From positions 283,540 through 347,539 of the forward strand of contig NZ_JALJRY010000007.1 in the NCBI RefSeq assembly GCF_024519455.1: a DNA stretch of 64,000 bases. The letters are read 5' to 3'. Shown here one piece after another: positions 9,029-16,121 of this stretch (position 1 is the stretch's first letter; the number at the start of each line of letters is the position of its first letter). Under the pieces are notes generated by a model that made no database searches, was not told the DNA's origin, and saw only the letters and a list, made by a program, of their open reading frames with translations. The translations under genes were made by a program, and so were the position numbers. The DNA is from Streptomyces sp. STR69 (GTDB lineage: Bacteria > Actinomycetota > Actinomycetes > Streptomycetales > Streptomycetaceae).

Positions 9029-9643
9029 GTGCAGTGGACGAAACAGAACGAACAAACTGTGTACTCAAACCGCTGGTTCAGCGTCAATCTCGCGGATGTC
9101 GAACTACCCGACGGCCGACACCTCGACCACTTCCTCATACGGCTGAGGCCGGTGGCGGTGGCGACGGTCGTGAACGAGGCGAACGAGGTTCTCCTCCTGT
9201 GGCGCCACCGCTTCATCACCGACAGCTGGGGGTGGGAGCTCGCGGCGGGCGTCGTCGAGGACGGCGAGGACATCGTGCGCGCAGCCGCCAGGGAACTGGA
9301 GGAAGAGACCGGCTGGCGGCCGGGGCCCCTGCACCACCTGATGAGCGTGGAGCCGTCCAACGGGCTCACGGACGCCCGGCACCACATCTACTGGGCCGAC
9401 GAGGGCGAGTACACCGGACACCCCGTGGACGACTTCGAGTCGGACCGCCGGGAATGGGTACCGCTCAAACTCGTACCCGACATGGTCGCCCGCGGGGAGG
9501 TCCCGGCCGCCAACATGGCAGCCGCACTACTGCTGTTGCACCACTTGAGGCTGGGGGAGGATGCAGCGCCCCAAAGGGGCGCGGGGAACTGCGCGACCAG
9601 CCACGACGGACCCGCAGCCGACCGACCGCCCTTCGGGCTCTAG
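9029..9643 (+). CDS. Nudix hydrolase
   Basis: This 204-residue protein carries a complete Nudix box, G-x5-E-x7-R-E-L-x-E-E-x-G (GVVEDGEDIVRAAARELEEE, then TGW), at about residues 74-96. It should hydrolyse a nucleoside-diphosphate-linked compound with Mg2+; the fold and N-terminal strands look like the ADP-ribose pyrophosphatase group, but the substrate is not determined. GTG 9029 follows GGAAGGTGG. The tail from about residue 180 is encoded by the intergenic repeat. Confidence 0.85.
   Translation: MQWTKQNEQTVYSNRWFSVNLADVELPDGRHLDHFLIRLRPVAVATVVNEANEVLLLWRHRFITDSWGWELAAGVVEDGEDIVRAAARELEEETGWRPGPLHHLMSVEPSNGLTDARHHIYWADEGEYTGHPVDDFESDRREWVPLKLVPDMVARGEVPAANMAAALLLLHHLRLGEDAAPQRGAGNCATSHDGPAADRPPFGL
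9566..9621 (+). repeat. Streptomyces intergenic repeat, copy 3
   Basis: A perfect small hairpin (GCGCCCC, AAA, GGGGCGC at 9566-9582) leads into the conserved block GGAACTGCGCGACCAGCCAC and CCCGCAGCC. It overlaps the 3' end of the Nudix gene and provides its final codons. Confidence 0.78.
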
Positions 9644-9897
9644 CGTCCCAACGCCTGCCAGACAGTCACGACAAGTGCACCCACGGCGGTCAGTGCGGCA
9701 ATGGCCGGCAGCGGCCACCGTGTGTGCTCCAGTGCAACGATGCGCGCGCTCAGATCATCCACTTCCTTGTCGGTCTCCTCGGTGCGATGGCTGAGCAGGG
9801 CCAGCCCTCCCTCGACGCGCGCGTAGGCGACGTCGAGGCGGCGGCGTAACTCTGCGAGTTCTCCATGTACCACGGGATGCTCGGGGTCGGCGGTCAC
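9640..9897 (-). CDS. Small coiled-coil membrane protein
   Basis: This 85-residue protein has a long helical stretch with heptad character (LAELRRRLDVAYARVEGG, EETDKEVDDLSARIVALEH) and ends with one membrane helix (WPLPAIAALTAVGALVVTVW). The layout resembles XhlA-like haemolysin/holin-accessory proteins, but I do not recognise the family. GTG 9897 is chosen because AAAGGAG lies seven bases upstream. It lies just outside attL, so it is counted as host, though it could be an older phage remnant. Confidence 0.6.
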   Translation of the reverse strand: MTADPEHPVVHGELAELRRRLDVAYARVEGGLALLSHRTEETDKEVDDLSARIVALEHTRWPLPAIAALTAVGALVVTVWQALGR

Positions 9898-10027
9898 GTG
9901 TCCGCTCCTTTCCGTAGTCGGAACATCCCTTGCATGCGCATGAAGAGTCAACTCGCCTGGTGGACGCCAGGGGAGAGTGTGCGAGCGGCATATGCGGGCC
10001 CGGCGCGCACACGGTGTGTGAATGCCG

Positions 10028-10059
10028 CGGGCCCGGCACTCCGATGAGCGCCGGGCCCG
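10028..10059. terminator. Native terminator of the dehydrogenase gene
   Basis: A ten-base perfect stem, CGGGCCCGGC and GCCGGGCCCG, surrounds a 12-nt loop. It lies 43 bp beyond the stop codon of the left dehydrogenase fragment and between convergent genes, so it was presumably the terminator of the dehydrogenase gene before phage insertion. Confidence 0.65.
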
Positions 10060-10101
10060 TAACGGCCGTAATGTGACGGTGAGTTGCCGCGAGGCGGGTG
10101 C

Positions 10102-10188
10102 TCAGCCGTAGGTGTAGAACCCCGAGCCGGACTTACGGCCGAGGCGGCCCGCGTCGACCATGCGCTGGAGCAGCGGGGGAGCGGCGTA
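10102..10188. repeat. attL core (87-bp direct repeat)
   Basis: This sequence is identical to 63912-63998. On the minus strand it encodes the last 28 residues of a 3-hydroxybutyryl-CoA dehydrogenase and its stop. Identity ends at the stop codon on one side and at a synonymous Leu codon difference (10189 versus 63999) on the other. The strand exchange point must lie inside. Confidence 0.88.
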
Positions 10189-10213
10189 GAGCGGCTCCTT
10201 GTACTCCTCGTAC
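10102..10213 (-). pseudogene. 3' fragment of 3-hydroxybutyryl-CoA dehydrogenase
   Basis: On the minus strand the fragment reads MYEEYKEPLYAAPPLLQR, then MVDAGRLGRKSGSGFYTYG and stop, which is the C-terminal end of an FadB2/Hbd-type dehydrogenase. Upstream of about 10216 the similarity stops. It is the copy left behind by phage insertion; the working 3' end is at 63912-64000. About 25 bp of dehydrogenase-like sequence beyond the 87-bp core suggests that the phage carries a slightly longer captured segment. Confidence 0.8.
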
Positions 10214-10403
10214 ATCGAGCTGTGGGTGGAGTGATCTGCGGCGTTGAGTCTCCGGGTGGTGCTGACCAGGCAACATGCTTGTGTCGCGTTATTCCTTCAT
10301 GTTCCGTGTTAGCCCGCTACGGAACCCCCTGGAACCCCCCTGGGGCGACGAAACCTCCCTCAGGGCCCCCTCGCGAAACGGCCCCTGAAGTGGGCAAACG
10401 ACA

Positions 10404-10440
10404 AGTCCCCCTTGCGCTGACTGGCGGCGCAAGAGGGACT
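10404..10440. terminator. Strong hairpin near attL
   Basis: A 14-base stem, AGTCCCCCTTGCGC with GCGCAAGAGGGACT (one mismatch), closes a nine-base loop. It would stop transcripts crossing the phage left end in either direction. Confidence 0.6.
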
Positions 10441-10602
10441 GCCCTCCCGTCGATGAGGCGCGCTTCCCAACGGCTTCGTCGACGGGCGTTCTGGGTTATG
10501 CCGCAGTCGAGCGGCAGCTGACGTCATGTCTAACTGATTCGATATAGATGTGTCACTCACCCATTCGAGTGAACACACGTTCGAATACCCCACACTAGCC
10601 TT

Positions 10603-10634
10603 AGCCCTGCGGCATATGCCAGAGCCGCAGGGCT
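10603..10634. terminator. Strong hairpin before the small regulator
   Basis: AGCCCTGCGGC and GCCGCAGGGCT form a perfect 11-base stem with a ten-base loop. There is no T run. It probably insulates the small regulator gene from the attachment region. Confidence 0.55.
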
Positions 10635-10711
10635 GTGGGTCGCGAAGGCGCCGCTGTTGCAGGAGTGGGGCGATCATCAGGATGCCCAGCCTCAAGCAAG
10701 ATCACACAAAT

Positions 10712-10725
10712 TAGGGTCGACCCTA
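10712..10725. promoter_or_regulatory. 14-bp palindrome, candidate operator
   Basis: TAGGGTCGACCCTA is a perfect palindrome located 35 bp before the GTG start of the small XRE gene. Its AGGGTC half-site also occurs in the operators at 42781-42821, but with the two halves in the opposite order. Confidence 0.5.
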
Positions 10726-10760
10726 TTCCTTGCTGATCATGAGGTGGCGAGCGTTGACGG

Positions 10761-10997
10761 GTGTCTCGTCCTACTCCGCCCGACGCTCGGGTCCTCGCCC
10801 GCCGCCGCCAGGTGGGGGAGCAGATCCGTCGCGTGCGCGAGGCCCACAACATGACGCAACCTGACGTGTGCGGACGGGCTGGGATCGACGTCGCCACGTA
10901 CAGCCGGATCGAGGGAGGCCACGCATCGCCTCTCCTCGACACCTTGATCCGCATCGCCGACGCGATGGGCGTCCCTCTCACGGAACTGGTGAAGTAG
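10761..10997 (+). CDS. Small XRE-family regulator
   Basis: This 78-residue protein is one HTH_3 domain: VGEQIRRVREAHNMTQPDV, then CGRAGIDVATYSRIEGGHAS and LLDTLIRIADAMGVPLTEL. It should bind DNA as a dimer. It is a lone plus-strand gene at the left end of the prophage behind a palindromic candidate operator, and could be a Cro/repressor-like regulator additional to the pair at the right end. GTG 10761 is used; the ribosome binding site (GAGGTGG) is somewhat distant. Confidence 0.75.
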   Translation: MSRPTPPDARVLARRRQVGEQIRRVREAHNMTQPDVCGRAGIDVATYSRIEGGHASPLLDTLIRIADAMGVPLTELVK

Positions 10998-11085
10998 AGC
11001 GGCCACCCGCCCTACCCCGCTCCGTCACAGACGGCCGTTCAGCCCGAGACCGGCGGAGCTTAGGGGGCTGCCGGCCCCGGGGGTC

Positions 11086-11484
11086 TCACAGGCGGGGGCC
11101 GATCGCGACCCGGTCGTTGCCCGCTAGCCGCAGAATCGTCCGCTGCACGATCAGCATCCGCCGCTCGTCGAGATCCGGGACGACAGCCAACGTGATGTGC
11201 CCGATGCCCACGATCGACAGAACGAGGCCGAGGAACGCCCTCTGGTGGTCGTCCAGGCCGAGGCCGTAGAGACGCCCCATCAGCCCTTCCCACCTGCATA
11301 TCGGCGCGCCGTCCTCCTCGGCGACGAGCACGGCGCGGACGGCCGACTGGGCGAGGATCGTCCCCTCGTCCGCGAGGGCCTGCGCGGCGATCCTGTCCCG
11401 ACCGGCCCTCGCGGACTGCACGAGCAGCTGGCCGAGCGTCGGGACTTCGTCCTCGACTGCTGCGGTCCCCTCGGTGATCGTCAT
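11086..11484 (-). CDS. Hypothetical protein, regulatory region
   Basis: I do not recognise this 132-residue protein. It has an acidic N-terminus, a hydrophobic helical middle (AFLGLVLSIVGIGHITLAVV) that is probably core rather than membrane, and a basic C-terminus. ATG 11484 is chosen because GGAGG lies seven bases upstream; ORF extension to 11508 lacks this. It lies in the leftward DUF5753/DUF397 regulatory group. Confidence 0.5.
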   Translation of the reverse strand: MTITEGTAAVEDEVPTLGQLLVQSARAGRDRIAAQALADEGTILAQSAVRAVLVAEEDGAPICRWEGLMGRLYGLGLDDHQRAFLGLVLSIVGIGHITLAVVPDLDERRMLIVQRTILRLAGNDRVAIGPRL

Positions 11485-11504
11485 CCTGATACCTCCGCAG
11501 AGAG

Positions 11505-11936
11505 TCATTTTCCGGCATGGCCGAGTGCGGCAACGAGCGCCGCGGGGTCGGTCAGGAGTCCCGAGCCGTCAGGGCGGTTCATCCAGAAGCGGCCCTCCAA
11601 CTGCCAGCCGGTCGGCGGGCAGCGCAGCGTCCATCCAGCGCGCCGGACGCGGACTTCTTGAATCCCCGACAAGGCGTCAGCGGCGGTGGCGGGCATGAGC
11701 CACCAGGCAGCGTCTGTCTCTGTGTCGCAGAGGACAGGGCCGTGGCACTTCCGATTGAGGGCGCGCATCGCGGGGAGGAGGCGTGTCTCGGCTGCGAGCC
11801 AGCGTGTGCCGGTGGCTATCGGGGCGAGTTCTTCCTTCTCCCACGTCATACGGACGACGGTCGGATGCGGGGAGCATCCGGCGAGCCACGCGTCCCCAGC
11901 TTCATGCAGCCGGGCAATGCTCTTGGGCATAGCCAT
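11505..11936 (-). CDS. Hypothetical protein, Trp-rich
   Basis: This 143-residue protein has no family I can name with confidence. It contains several Trp-Trp and aromatic clusters (DAAWWLMPATAAD, GWTLRCPPTGWQLEGRFWM). ATG 11936 follows GGAGGTGC. The gene starts about 67 bp from a pair of TTGGTGCA repeats (12003-12023) also found upstream of the gene at 13625, suggesting shared control. Confidence 0.5.
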   Translation of the reverse strand: MAMPKSIARLHEAGDAWLAGCSPHPTVVRMTWEKEELAPIATGTRWLAAETRLLPAMRALNRKCHGPVLCDTETDAAWWLMPATAADALSGIQEVRVRRAGWTLRCPPTGWQLEGRFWMNRPDGSGLLTDPAALVAALGHAGK

Positions 11937-12002
11937 GTCCGTGCACCTCCGTCCGTCCGGGTCTGTTACGGACCGTACGGAGAGTGCGACTCCGGGCTCT
12001 AC

Positions 12003-12023
12003 TTTGGTGCACGTTGGTGCACG
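12003..12023. promoter_or_regulatory. Paired TTGGTGCA repeat, candidate operator
   Basis: Two copies of TTGGTGCA start at 12004 and 12014, one helical turn apart. A near-identical 18-mer (16 of 18 bases) lies at 13647-13664. Both sites precede leftward genes of the same regulatory group. Confidence 0.5.
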
Positions 12024-12026
12024 AAT

Positions 12027-12878
12027 TCATCCCAGTGCGGCGATGGCGTCGTGGATGAGGGACCGGGCCTTGTCGCCGTGTACCGCGAGGTGAGCGAGTT
12101 CCTGGAACACGTCCACGTACATGGCCAGCTCGCGCGGCTGGGTGATGGTGAGGTATCCGGAGACCAGCTCGACGGCGACCTGAGCGCTATCGAAGATCCA
12201 GAAGTCCTCCACGGGGCGCATCGCCGAACGGTCCGGCTGCATCGGCACGATGCCCAAGCTGACGTTCGGCAGGAATCCCACGGTGAGCAGGTGGCGCAGC
12301 TGCTCCCGCATCACTTCCCGACCGCCGATACCGTTCCGCAGCACGGCCTCCTCCAGCACGAACGCGAAGATGCGGCGCCCCTCGTAGAGGACGTGCTGAC
12401 GATCCATGCGCTCGGCGACCGCAGCGTCCACATCGTCGATCAGCCGTCGCCGCCGGCGGGTCGCGTGGAGGATCGCTGTGGTGTAGCCCACGGTCTGCAG
12501 CAGACCAGGGATCAGCCAGGAGTCATACACGCGGTGCGCGCGCGTGCGCTCGTACAGGGAACGGACGGATTCTTGAGCGGCCTTGAGTCCGGACCGTTCC
12601 ATCCGGCTCCACTCGATCCACATTCCCTCGACGGCCCGCAGCGCGGCGACGAGTTCCTCGGCCTGGTCCTCGACCGCGCACGCGCGCGCCCACGCGCGCA
12701 CATCCTCAGGCGCCGGCGCCGTCCGCCCGTTCTCGATTCGGGAGACTTTCGAGTGGCTCCAACTCGTGCTCGATGCGAGCCCGCGCACCGTCAATTCCGC
12801 GTCCAGGCGTAGGTCTCGCAGCCGGGCGGCGAGGGCCTGGCGTGCGGCTTGGGCGCTGGAAGACGGTGGCGCGGGCAT
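12027..12878 (-). CDS. XRE regulator with DUF5753 (Scr1-type)
   Basis: The 283-residue protein has an N-terminal helix-turn-helix (residues about 12-70: LAARLRDLRLDAELTVRGL, STSWSHSKVSRIENGRTA) and a C-terminal DUF5753 domain beginning near WSRMERSGLKAAQESVRSLY. It contains the characteristic IPGLLQTVGYTTAIL and the segment RIFAFVLEEAVLRNGIGG. Streptomycetes have many such proteins, typically with DUF397 or DUF6879 partners as here, and some behave as antitoxin-like regulators. The start at 12878 lies 7 nt after the upstream stop. Confidence 0.85.
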   Translation of the reverse strand: MPAPPSSSAQAARQALAARLRDLRLDAELTVRGLASSTSWSHSKVSRIENGRTAPAPEDVRAWARACAVEDQAEELVAALRAVEGMWIEWSRMERSGLKAAQESVRSLYERTRAHRVYDSWLIPGLLQTVGYTTAILHATRRRRRLIDDVDAAVAERMDRQHVLYEGRRIFAFVLEEAVLRNGIGGREVMREQLRHLLTVGFLPNVSLGIVPMQPDRSAMRPVEDFWIFDSAQVAVELVSGYLTITQPRELAMYVDVFQELAHLAVHGDKARSLIHDAIAALG

Positions 12879-12885
12879 CGCTCGG

Positions 12886-13380
12886 TCAGACCTTGTAGTC
12901 CTCGTGCGGGATGGCGCGCTCCCATACGGCCTCGAATGCGGACGAGCACAGTCGAGCAACGGCAGGGTCCTGGGTCCACTCGTCGCCGAGGACGTCTCCG
13001 TCGCCGGAGAAGTGCCCGAAGCGCACGACCTTGCCGTCCAGGATCCAGAAGTCGTTGCCTGGCAGCGCGATGTCCGAGGCCCGCCGACGCGGCAGCCACC
13101 GCACCGCTTCTCCGGCCGCGAGGTTCTGCGGAGTCGTGGCGTGCTCGAACCGGATGTAGTCCGTGACCGGCTCGGACACGATGCGGGCCCGGCGCATGAC
13201 GACACCGCGCCCGACGGCCTCCTGTACCAGTTCCGTCCACGGCCGGTAGAACTCGGCCATGTCGAGGTGCTCGCCACGCCTCCAGCTCAGATACGTCGGG
13301 TCGTTCGGGGTGTAGCTGTCGCGCATCTCCAGGTGGAAGGCCGTCCGCTGTGCGGCCCGGAGTCGTTCAGTAAAGGTCAC
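12886..13380 (-). CDS. DUF6879-family protein
   Basis: This 164-residue protein matches the DUF6879 layout: AFHLEMRDSYTP, FYRPWTELVQEAVGRGV, RRARIVSEPVTDYIRFEH and the FWILDGKVVRFGHFSGDGD region near the C-terminus. Members usually lie next to XRE/DUF5753 regulators, as here, and their biochemical role is unknown to me. The start GTG 13380 overlaps the upstream stop by four bases (GTGA), so expression is coupled. Confidence 0.75.
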   Translation of the reverse strand: MTFTERLRAAQRTAFHLEMRDSYTPNDPTYLSWRRGEHLDMAEFYRPWTELVQEAVGRGVVMRRARIVSEPVTDYIRFEHATTPQNLAAGEAVRWLPRRRASDIALPGNDFWILDGKVVRFGHFSGDGDVLGDEWTQDPAVARLCSSAFEAVWERAIPHEDYKV

Positions 13381-13625
13381 CGGTCGCCTTCGTCGTCGCG
13401 GGGGATGAACTGCCGCATCACCTTCGGCAGGCGGATGATCGTCTCGTGGTCGGGGACGTCGGTGGAGTGCCCAGGGATCGAGCCGATCTCCTGGCAGGCC
13501 GCCACTTCGTCCTCCGTGGCCTTGTAGGACTGGATGAGTAGGTCGCCTGTCTCCTTGTCGAGCCAGATCGTCGGCGAGTCCACGTGCGGCGTGTTCGGGA
13601 TGATGCCCAGAAACTCTAGCTGCAT
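13377..13625 (-). CDS. Small partner protein of the DUF6879 gene
   Basis: This 82-residue acidic protein (MQLEFLGIIPNTPHVDSPTI, then WLDKETGDLLIQSYKATEDE) is a known neighbour type in DUF6879/DUF5753 groups, of unknown function. ATG 13625 has GGAG at normal spacing. It overlaps the following gene by GTGA. A TTGGTGCA motif sits 22-40 bp upstream. Confidence 0.6.
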   Translation of the reverse strand: MQLEFLGIIPNTPHVDSPTIWLDKETGDLLIQSYKATEDEVAACQEIGSIPGHSTDVPDHETIIRLPKVMRQFIPRDDEGDR

Positions 13626-13646
13626 GGCGATCTCCGTCGTGTCGGT

Positions 13647-13664
13647 GTGTTGCACGTTGGTGCA
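13647..13664. promoter_or_regulatory. Second TTGCAC/TTGGTGCA motif
   Basis: The 18-mer ending TTGGTGCA at 13664 matches the site at 12004-12021 in 16 of 18 bases and the same orientation. It lies just upstream of the first gene of the DUF6879/DUF5753 unit. Confidence 0.5.
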
Positions 13665-13736
13665 TCACACCGTCGTCCGATCAGCGACGACTCGTCAAGA
13701 CGGCGTCACGCCAAGTGACTTCGGCCGGAAATGACG

Positions 13737-13778
13737 AAAGGCCACCCGCCAAGTCACGACAACTGGCAGGTGGCCTTT
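13737..13778. terminator. Terminator after the DUF397 gene
   Basis: AAAGGCCACC and GGTGGCCTTT form the outer part of a 15-base stem (one mismatch) with flanking A and T runs. It ends the leftward DUF397 gene. Confidence 0.75.
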
Positions 13779-13784
13779 GGCCGT

Positions 13785-13979
13785 TCAGACCGTGGCGGTC
13801 TTTGCCCAGCCGACGAAGCCCGTCCACGCGGGGCCTGCGATCGCCACGTGGGCGCGCTCGCGGCACTTGGTGTCGCGGACCAGGATGCCAGCGGCGGGAC
13901 GTGCCCACTCGACGCACGATCCCGTGTCGGTGTACGTAGACGTCTTCCAGTCCAATGGCTCGTCTTGGGGTCCCTGCAC
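13785..13979 (-). CDS. DUF397-domain protein
   Basis: The 64-residue protein fits DUF397: WKTSTYTDTGSCVEWARPA, then GILVRDTKCRERAHVAIAG and W-x-x-F near the C-terminus. These small proteins accompany Scr1-type XRE regulators in Streptomyces and may be their regulatory partners. GTG 13979 is preferred for its GAGGGG site; the longer ORF upstream is not typical of the family. Confidence 0.75.
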   Translation of the reverse strand: MQGPQDEPLDWKTSTYTDTGSCVEWARPAAGILVRDTKCRERAHVAIAGPAWTGFVGWAKTATV

Positions 13980-14056
13980 AACGCGCCCCTCACTTCGCCG
14001 ATGGTGTTCCCGACTCGCAGCGTAGAAGACCGGGCCTGCCCCTGGGCATGACGAAA

Positions 14057-14088
14057 CGGCCCCCACCGCCCGAAGGCAGTGAGGGCCG
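14057..14088 (-). terminator. Terminator of the lysis gene group
   Basis: CGGCCCTCACTGCC and GGCGGTGGGGGCCG pair around a TTCG loop on the minus strand, followed by TTTCG. It lies directly after the last gene of the lysis module. Confidence 0.7.
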
Positions 14089-14095
14089 AAATCGT

Positions 14096-14452
14096 TCAAC
14101 GCTGGTCGATGAGGTGGGCGTCGCGCGGGTCCGGCTCGGGTACTGATCCGCCCAGCGTGCGAATCGTCGTCTTCAGTACATGCATGTATCGGGACATCGC
14201 ACCGATCCGCGCTCGGTCGTCGGCCTGCGCAAGCTCCAACTGGCGGATGCGCCGACCCTGCCGCACCACCATGCGGGCGATGCCCTCAACGGTCGTCAGA
14301 TCCGGATCGGCGAGATCCTCCACGATCGCCAGGCCGAGTGCCGGCGGGTCCTCGTCGGGGCGGTCCCGGTTGATCAGGGCGATCGCGACCGAGGTCACCG
14401 ACCCGGCGACGATCGCGATCAGCCCGTACAGCGTCATGTCCCCGCCCATCAA
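14096..14452 (-). CDS. Small membrane protein, lysis module
   Basis: This 118-residue protein has one N-terminal membrane helix (TLYGLIAIVAGSVTSVAIALI) and a helical, probably coiled-coil C-terminal part (GIARMVVRQGRRIRQLELAQ). It lies downstream of the holin and a polytopic protein with ATGA coupling, so a role as a holin partner or spanin-like protein is possible but unproved. Confidence 0.6.
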   Translation of the reverse strand: MMGGDMTLYGLIAIVAGSVTSVAIALINRDRPDEDPPALGLAIVEDLADPDLTTVEGIARMVVRQGRRIRQLELAQADDRARIGAMSRYMHVLKTTIRTLGGSVPEPDPRDAHLIDQR

Positions 14453-14937
14453 GCTCCCCCTCTCGCGGTGTTCGCGGCTGTGAGCCGCAGGTGCTCCACC
14501 TCCTCGTCCAGCGCGCGCCGTTGTCGGCGCTCAGCGCGTAGGTGCCGGGTCGCCGCTGCGAGCAGTCCGAGCAGGACCGGGTAGCCGAGCCAGGTGAAGC
14601 CGCTGTTGAAGCCCTGCGGGAACTCGCCGAGTAGGCGCGCGATGACGTAGGCCGCTGCCCAGATCGCGGGGATCCCGGCGGCCGGGACCAAGCCGACCCA
14701 CGTCCACCGATTCGGCAGGAACGCCGCCAGAGTGGAAAGCAGTCCGGCACCGATCCAGGCCCAGCCCCACACACAGACGTCGGCGACCGCGGTCAGTGCC
14801 GCGGCTCCCCGGACGGTGCCGTATCTCGGGTCGAGCGCGAGGCCGATGCCCCAGTTGATCCAGAGGAGGCCAACGATGAGGAGCCCGGCGCCGAGCGGGC
14901 CCAGGCGCCGGGACACTCGCTGGGCCGGGCCAAGCAT
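14449..14937 (-). CDS. Polytopic membrane protein, lysis module
   Basis: The 162-residue protein shows about four membrane helices (GAGLLIVGLLWINWGIGLAL; ALTAVADVCVWGWAWIGAGL; WVGLVPAAGIPAIWAAAYVI; GFTWLGYPVLLGLLAAA) and a charged C-terminal tail. It sits between the holin and the small membrane protein, overlapping the latter by ATGA. It could be a second holin or antiholin. Confidence 0.6.
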   Translation of the reverse strand: MLGPAQRVSRRLGPLGAGLLIVGLLWINWGIGLALDPRYGTVRGAAALTAVADVCVWGWAWIGAGLLSTLAAFLPNRWTWVGLVPAAGIPAIWAAAYVIARLLGEFPQGFNSGFTWLGYPVLLGLLAAATRHLRAERRQRRALDEEVEHLRLTAANTARGGA

Positions 14938-15242
14938 CAGGCTGCCTTGGCGAAGGCGTCTTGCGCCTTGGTTGCGACGCCGACCGGCTTCCAGAAGCCG
15001 AAGTGCGCTGCGACGCCCTGGACGAACGCGACCACAGTCAGGATCACGCCGGTGGTGACGCTGTAGCCGGGGCCTGCGTTGGCGAGTTCGACGACGAAGC
15101 CGCTCGCCGCCGAGAGCGCGAGGAGGAGTACGGCCTTGAGCCCGGCTGAGGTGACCCGGGTGGTGACCAGGCCGACGAGGACGGGCAGGAAGAAGTTCGC
15201 GACGAGGGCGAGTGCGTAGGCTCTGTCGAGGTGGACCTGCAT
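14937..15242 (-). CDS. Holin
   Basis: This 101-residue hydrophobic protein matches the Streptomyces phage holin pattern: an N-terminal helix (ALALVANFFLPVLVGLVTTR), a second (LKAVLLLALSAASGFVVEL), a third (TTGVILTVVAFVQGVAAHFG) and the end segment FGFWKPVGVATKAQDAFA. It should form pores in the inner membrane that release the endolysin. It directly follows the endolysin gene. Confidence 0.82.
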   Translation of the reverse strand: MQVHLDRAYALALVANFFLPVLVGLVTTRVTSAGLKAVLLLALSAASGFVVELANAGPGYSVTTGVILTVVAFVQGVAAHFGFWKPVGVATKAQDAFAKAA

Positions 15243-15263
15243 GGCGGGGTTCCTTTCGGGAGG

Positions 15264-16121
15264 TCAGACGTTGGGGACCTTGAGAGCGGCCCAGGAGGTG
15301 GCGCCGGGCCAGCCGTCGGCGGCGGTGCCCGTGTAGCCGAGCTTCCGCTGCCACTTCGCGTACGACGCCTTGTCGGCCGCCGTCCACTGAGGGCCCGGAC
15401 CGTCGGTGTAGGCGGAGCAGCCTTCGGCGACGAGCCGCTTCCCCATTGCCGTGACGATCGCTGACCGGGGTGCCTTCTTGAACCAGGCCTCGCCGGGGAA
15501 CGGCTCGTACGTCGGCTTCGTCGGGGGTTGCGCCGGGGCCGTCGGGAACTCAGGCCACGACAGCGGGTCGCTGTGGTCGTTCTCGGGGACGGCCTTGTGC
15601 GGGTACCAGCCGCTCTTGGTCTCCCACGTCTTCTCGTTGCGGATGCAGTTCTCCGGGCGGCCATTCGGCCACGCATCCGCCACACCCCAGGACTTCACCC
15701 ACGCGTGCAGCTCGGCCCACCCCTTGCACGGGGTGTCTTTCAGCTTCGCGTAGACCTTCCCGCCGACCTCGCAGTACGGGAAGAACAAGGCCTCGATCTG
15801 GAGCACTACGCTGCCCGCGCGGTTCGTGCGGGTCCCGCCAGCCTTGTCGGCCAGGCTCTTACTGCGGGAGGTCGCCGGGACGAACTGCGTGTACCGACCG
15901 GTGAACGGGTCCCACAGGATGTGCGGGGCGACCGTGCGGCCGAACGCGTTCTTCCCGAAGTAGGCGACGAGGGTCTCGTACGGGACGAGCGGGAGCGGGC
16001 GGGCGGCGGTGCCGTTCTCGTCCCAGGTGATGTGCGGGATGGCCTTCGCGGGTCCGCCGTCGGTCGCGGCGTGGTCGCCTATGTCCAGCCGGGTCGCGCC
16101 CGGCATCCACAGCTCAGGCAT
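15264..16121 (-). CDS. Endolysin with peptidoglycan-binding domain
   Basis: The 285-residue protein has an N-terminal amidase-like domain found in Streptomyces phages (MPELWMPGATRLDIGDHAAT, AKAIPHITWDENGT, VAPHILWDPFTGRYTQFVP, VVLQIEALFFPYCEVGGKVY). After a Pro-rich linker comes a C-terminal peptidoglycan-binding repeat (KWQRKLGYTGTAADGWPGA, TSWAAL). His residues in HITWD and PHIL may be metal ligands. No signal peptide is visible, fitting holin-dependent release. ATG 16121 overlaps the upstream stop. Confidence 0.85.
   Translation of the reverse strand: MPELWMPGATRLDIGDHAATDGGPAKAIPHITWDENGTAARPLPLVPYETLVAYFGKNAFGRTVAPHILWDPFTGRYTQFVPATSRSKSLADKAGGTRTNRAGSVVLQIEALFFPYCEVGGKVYAKLKDTPCKGWAELHAWVKSWGVADAWPNGRPENCIRNEKTWETKSGWYPHKAVPENDHSDPLSWPEFPTAPAQPPTKPTYEPFPGEAWFKKAPRSAIVTAMGKRLVAEGCSAYTDGPGPQWTAADKASYAKWQRKLGYTGTAADGWPGATSWAALKVPNV

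Larger units (their letters stand above)
10214..10760. other. Non-coding attachment-proximal region
   Basis: About 545 bp hold no convincing gene. The region contains a tandem GGAACCCCC repeat (10321-10340), two strong hairpins (10404-10440 and 10603-10634), a spaced inverted repeat ATTCGA/TCGAAT (10563-10586) in locally AT-rich sequence, and a 14-bp palindrome (10712-10725) before the next gene. It would form one arm of attP in the circular phage. Confidence 0.6.

Noticed and set aside
10084..10521. Rightward ORF of 145 codons across attL
   Set aside because: It runs antisense through the dehydrogenase fragment and across two strong hairpins, with atypical composition; it is a chance open frame.
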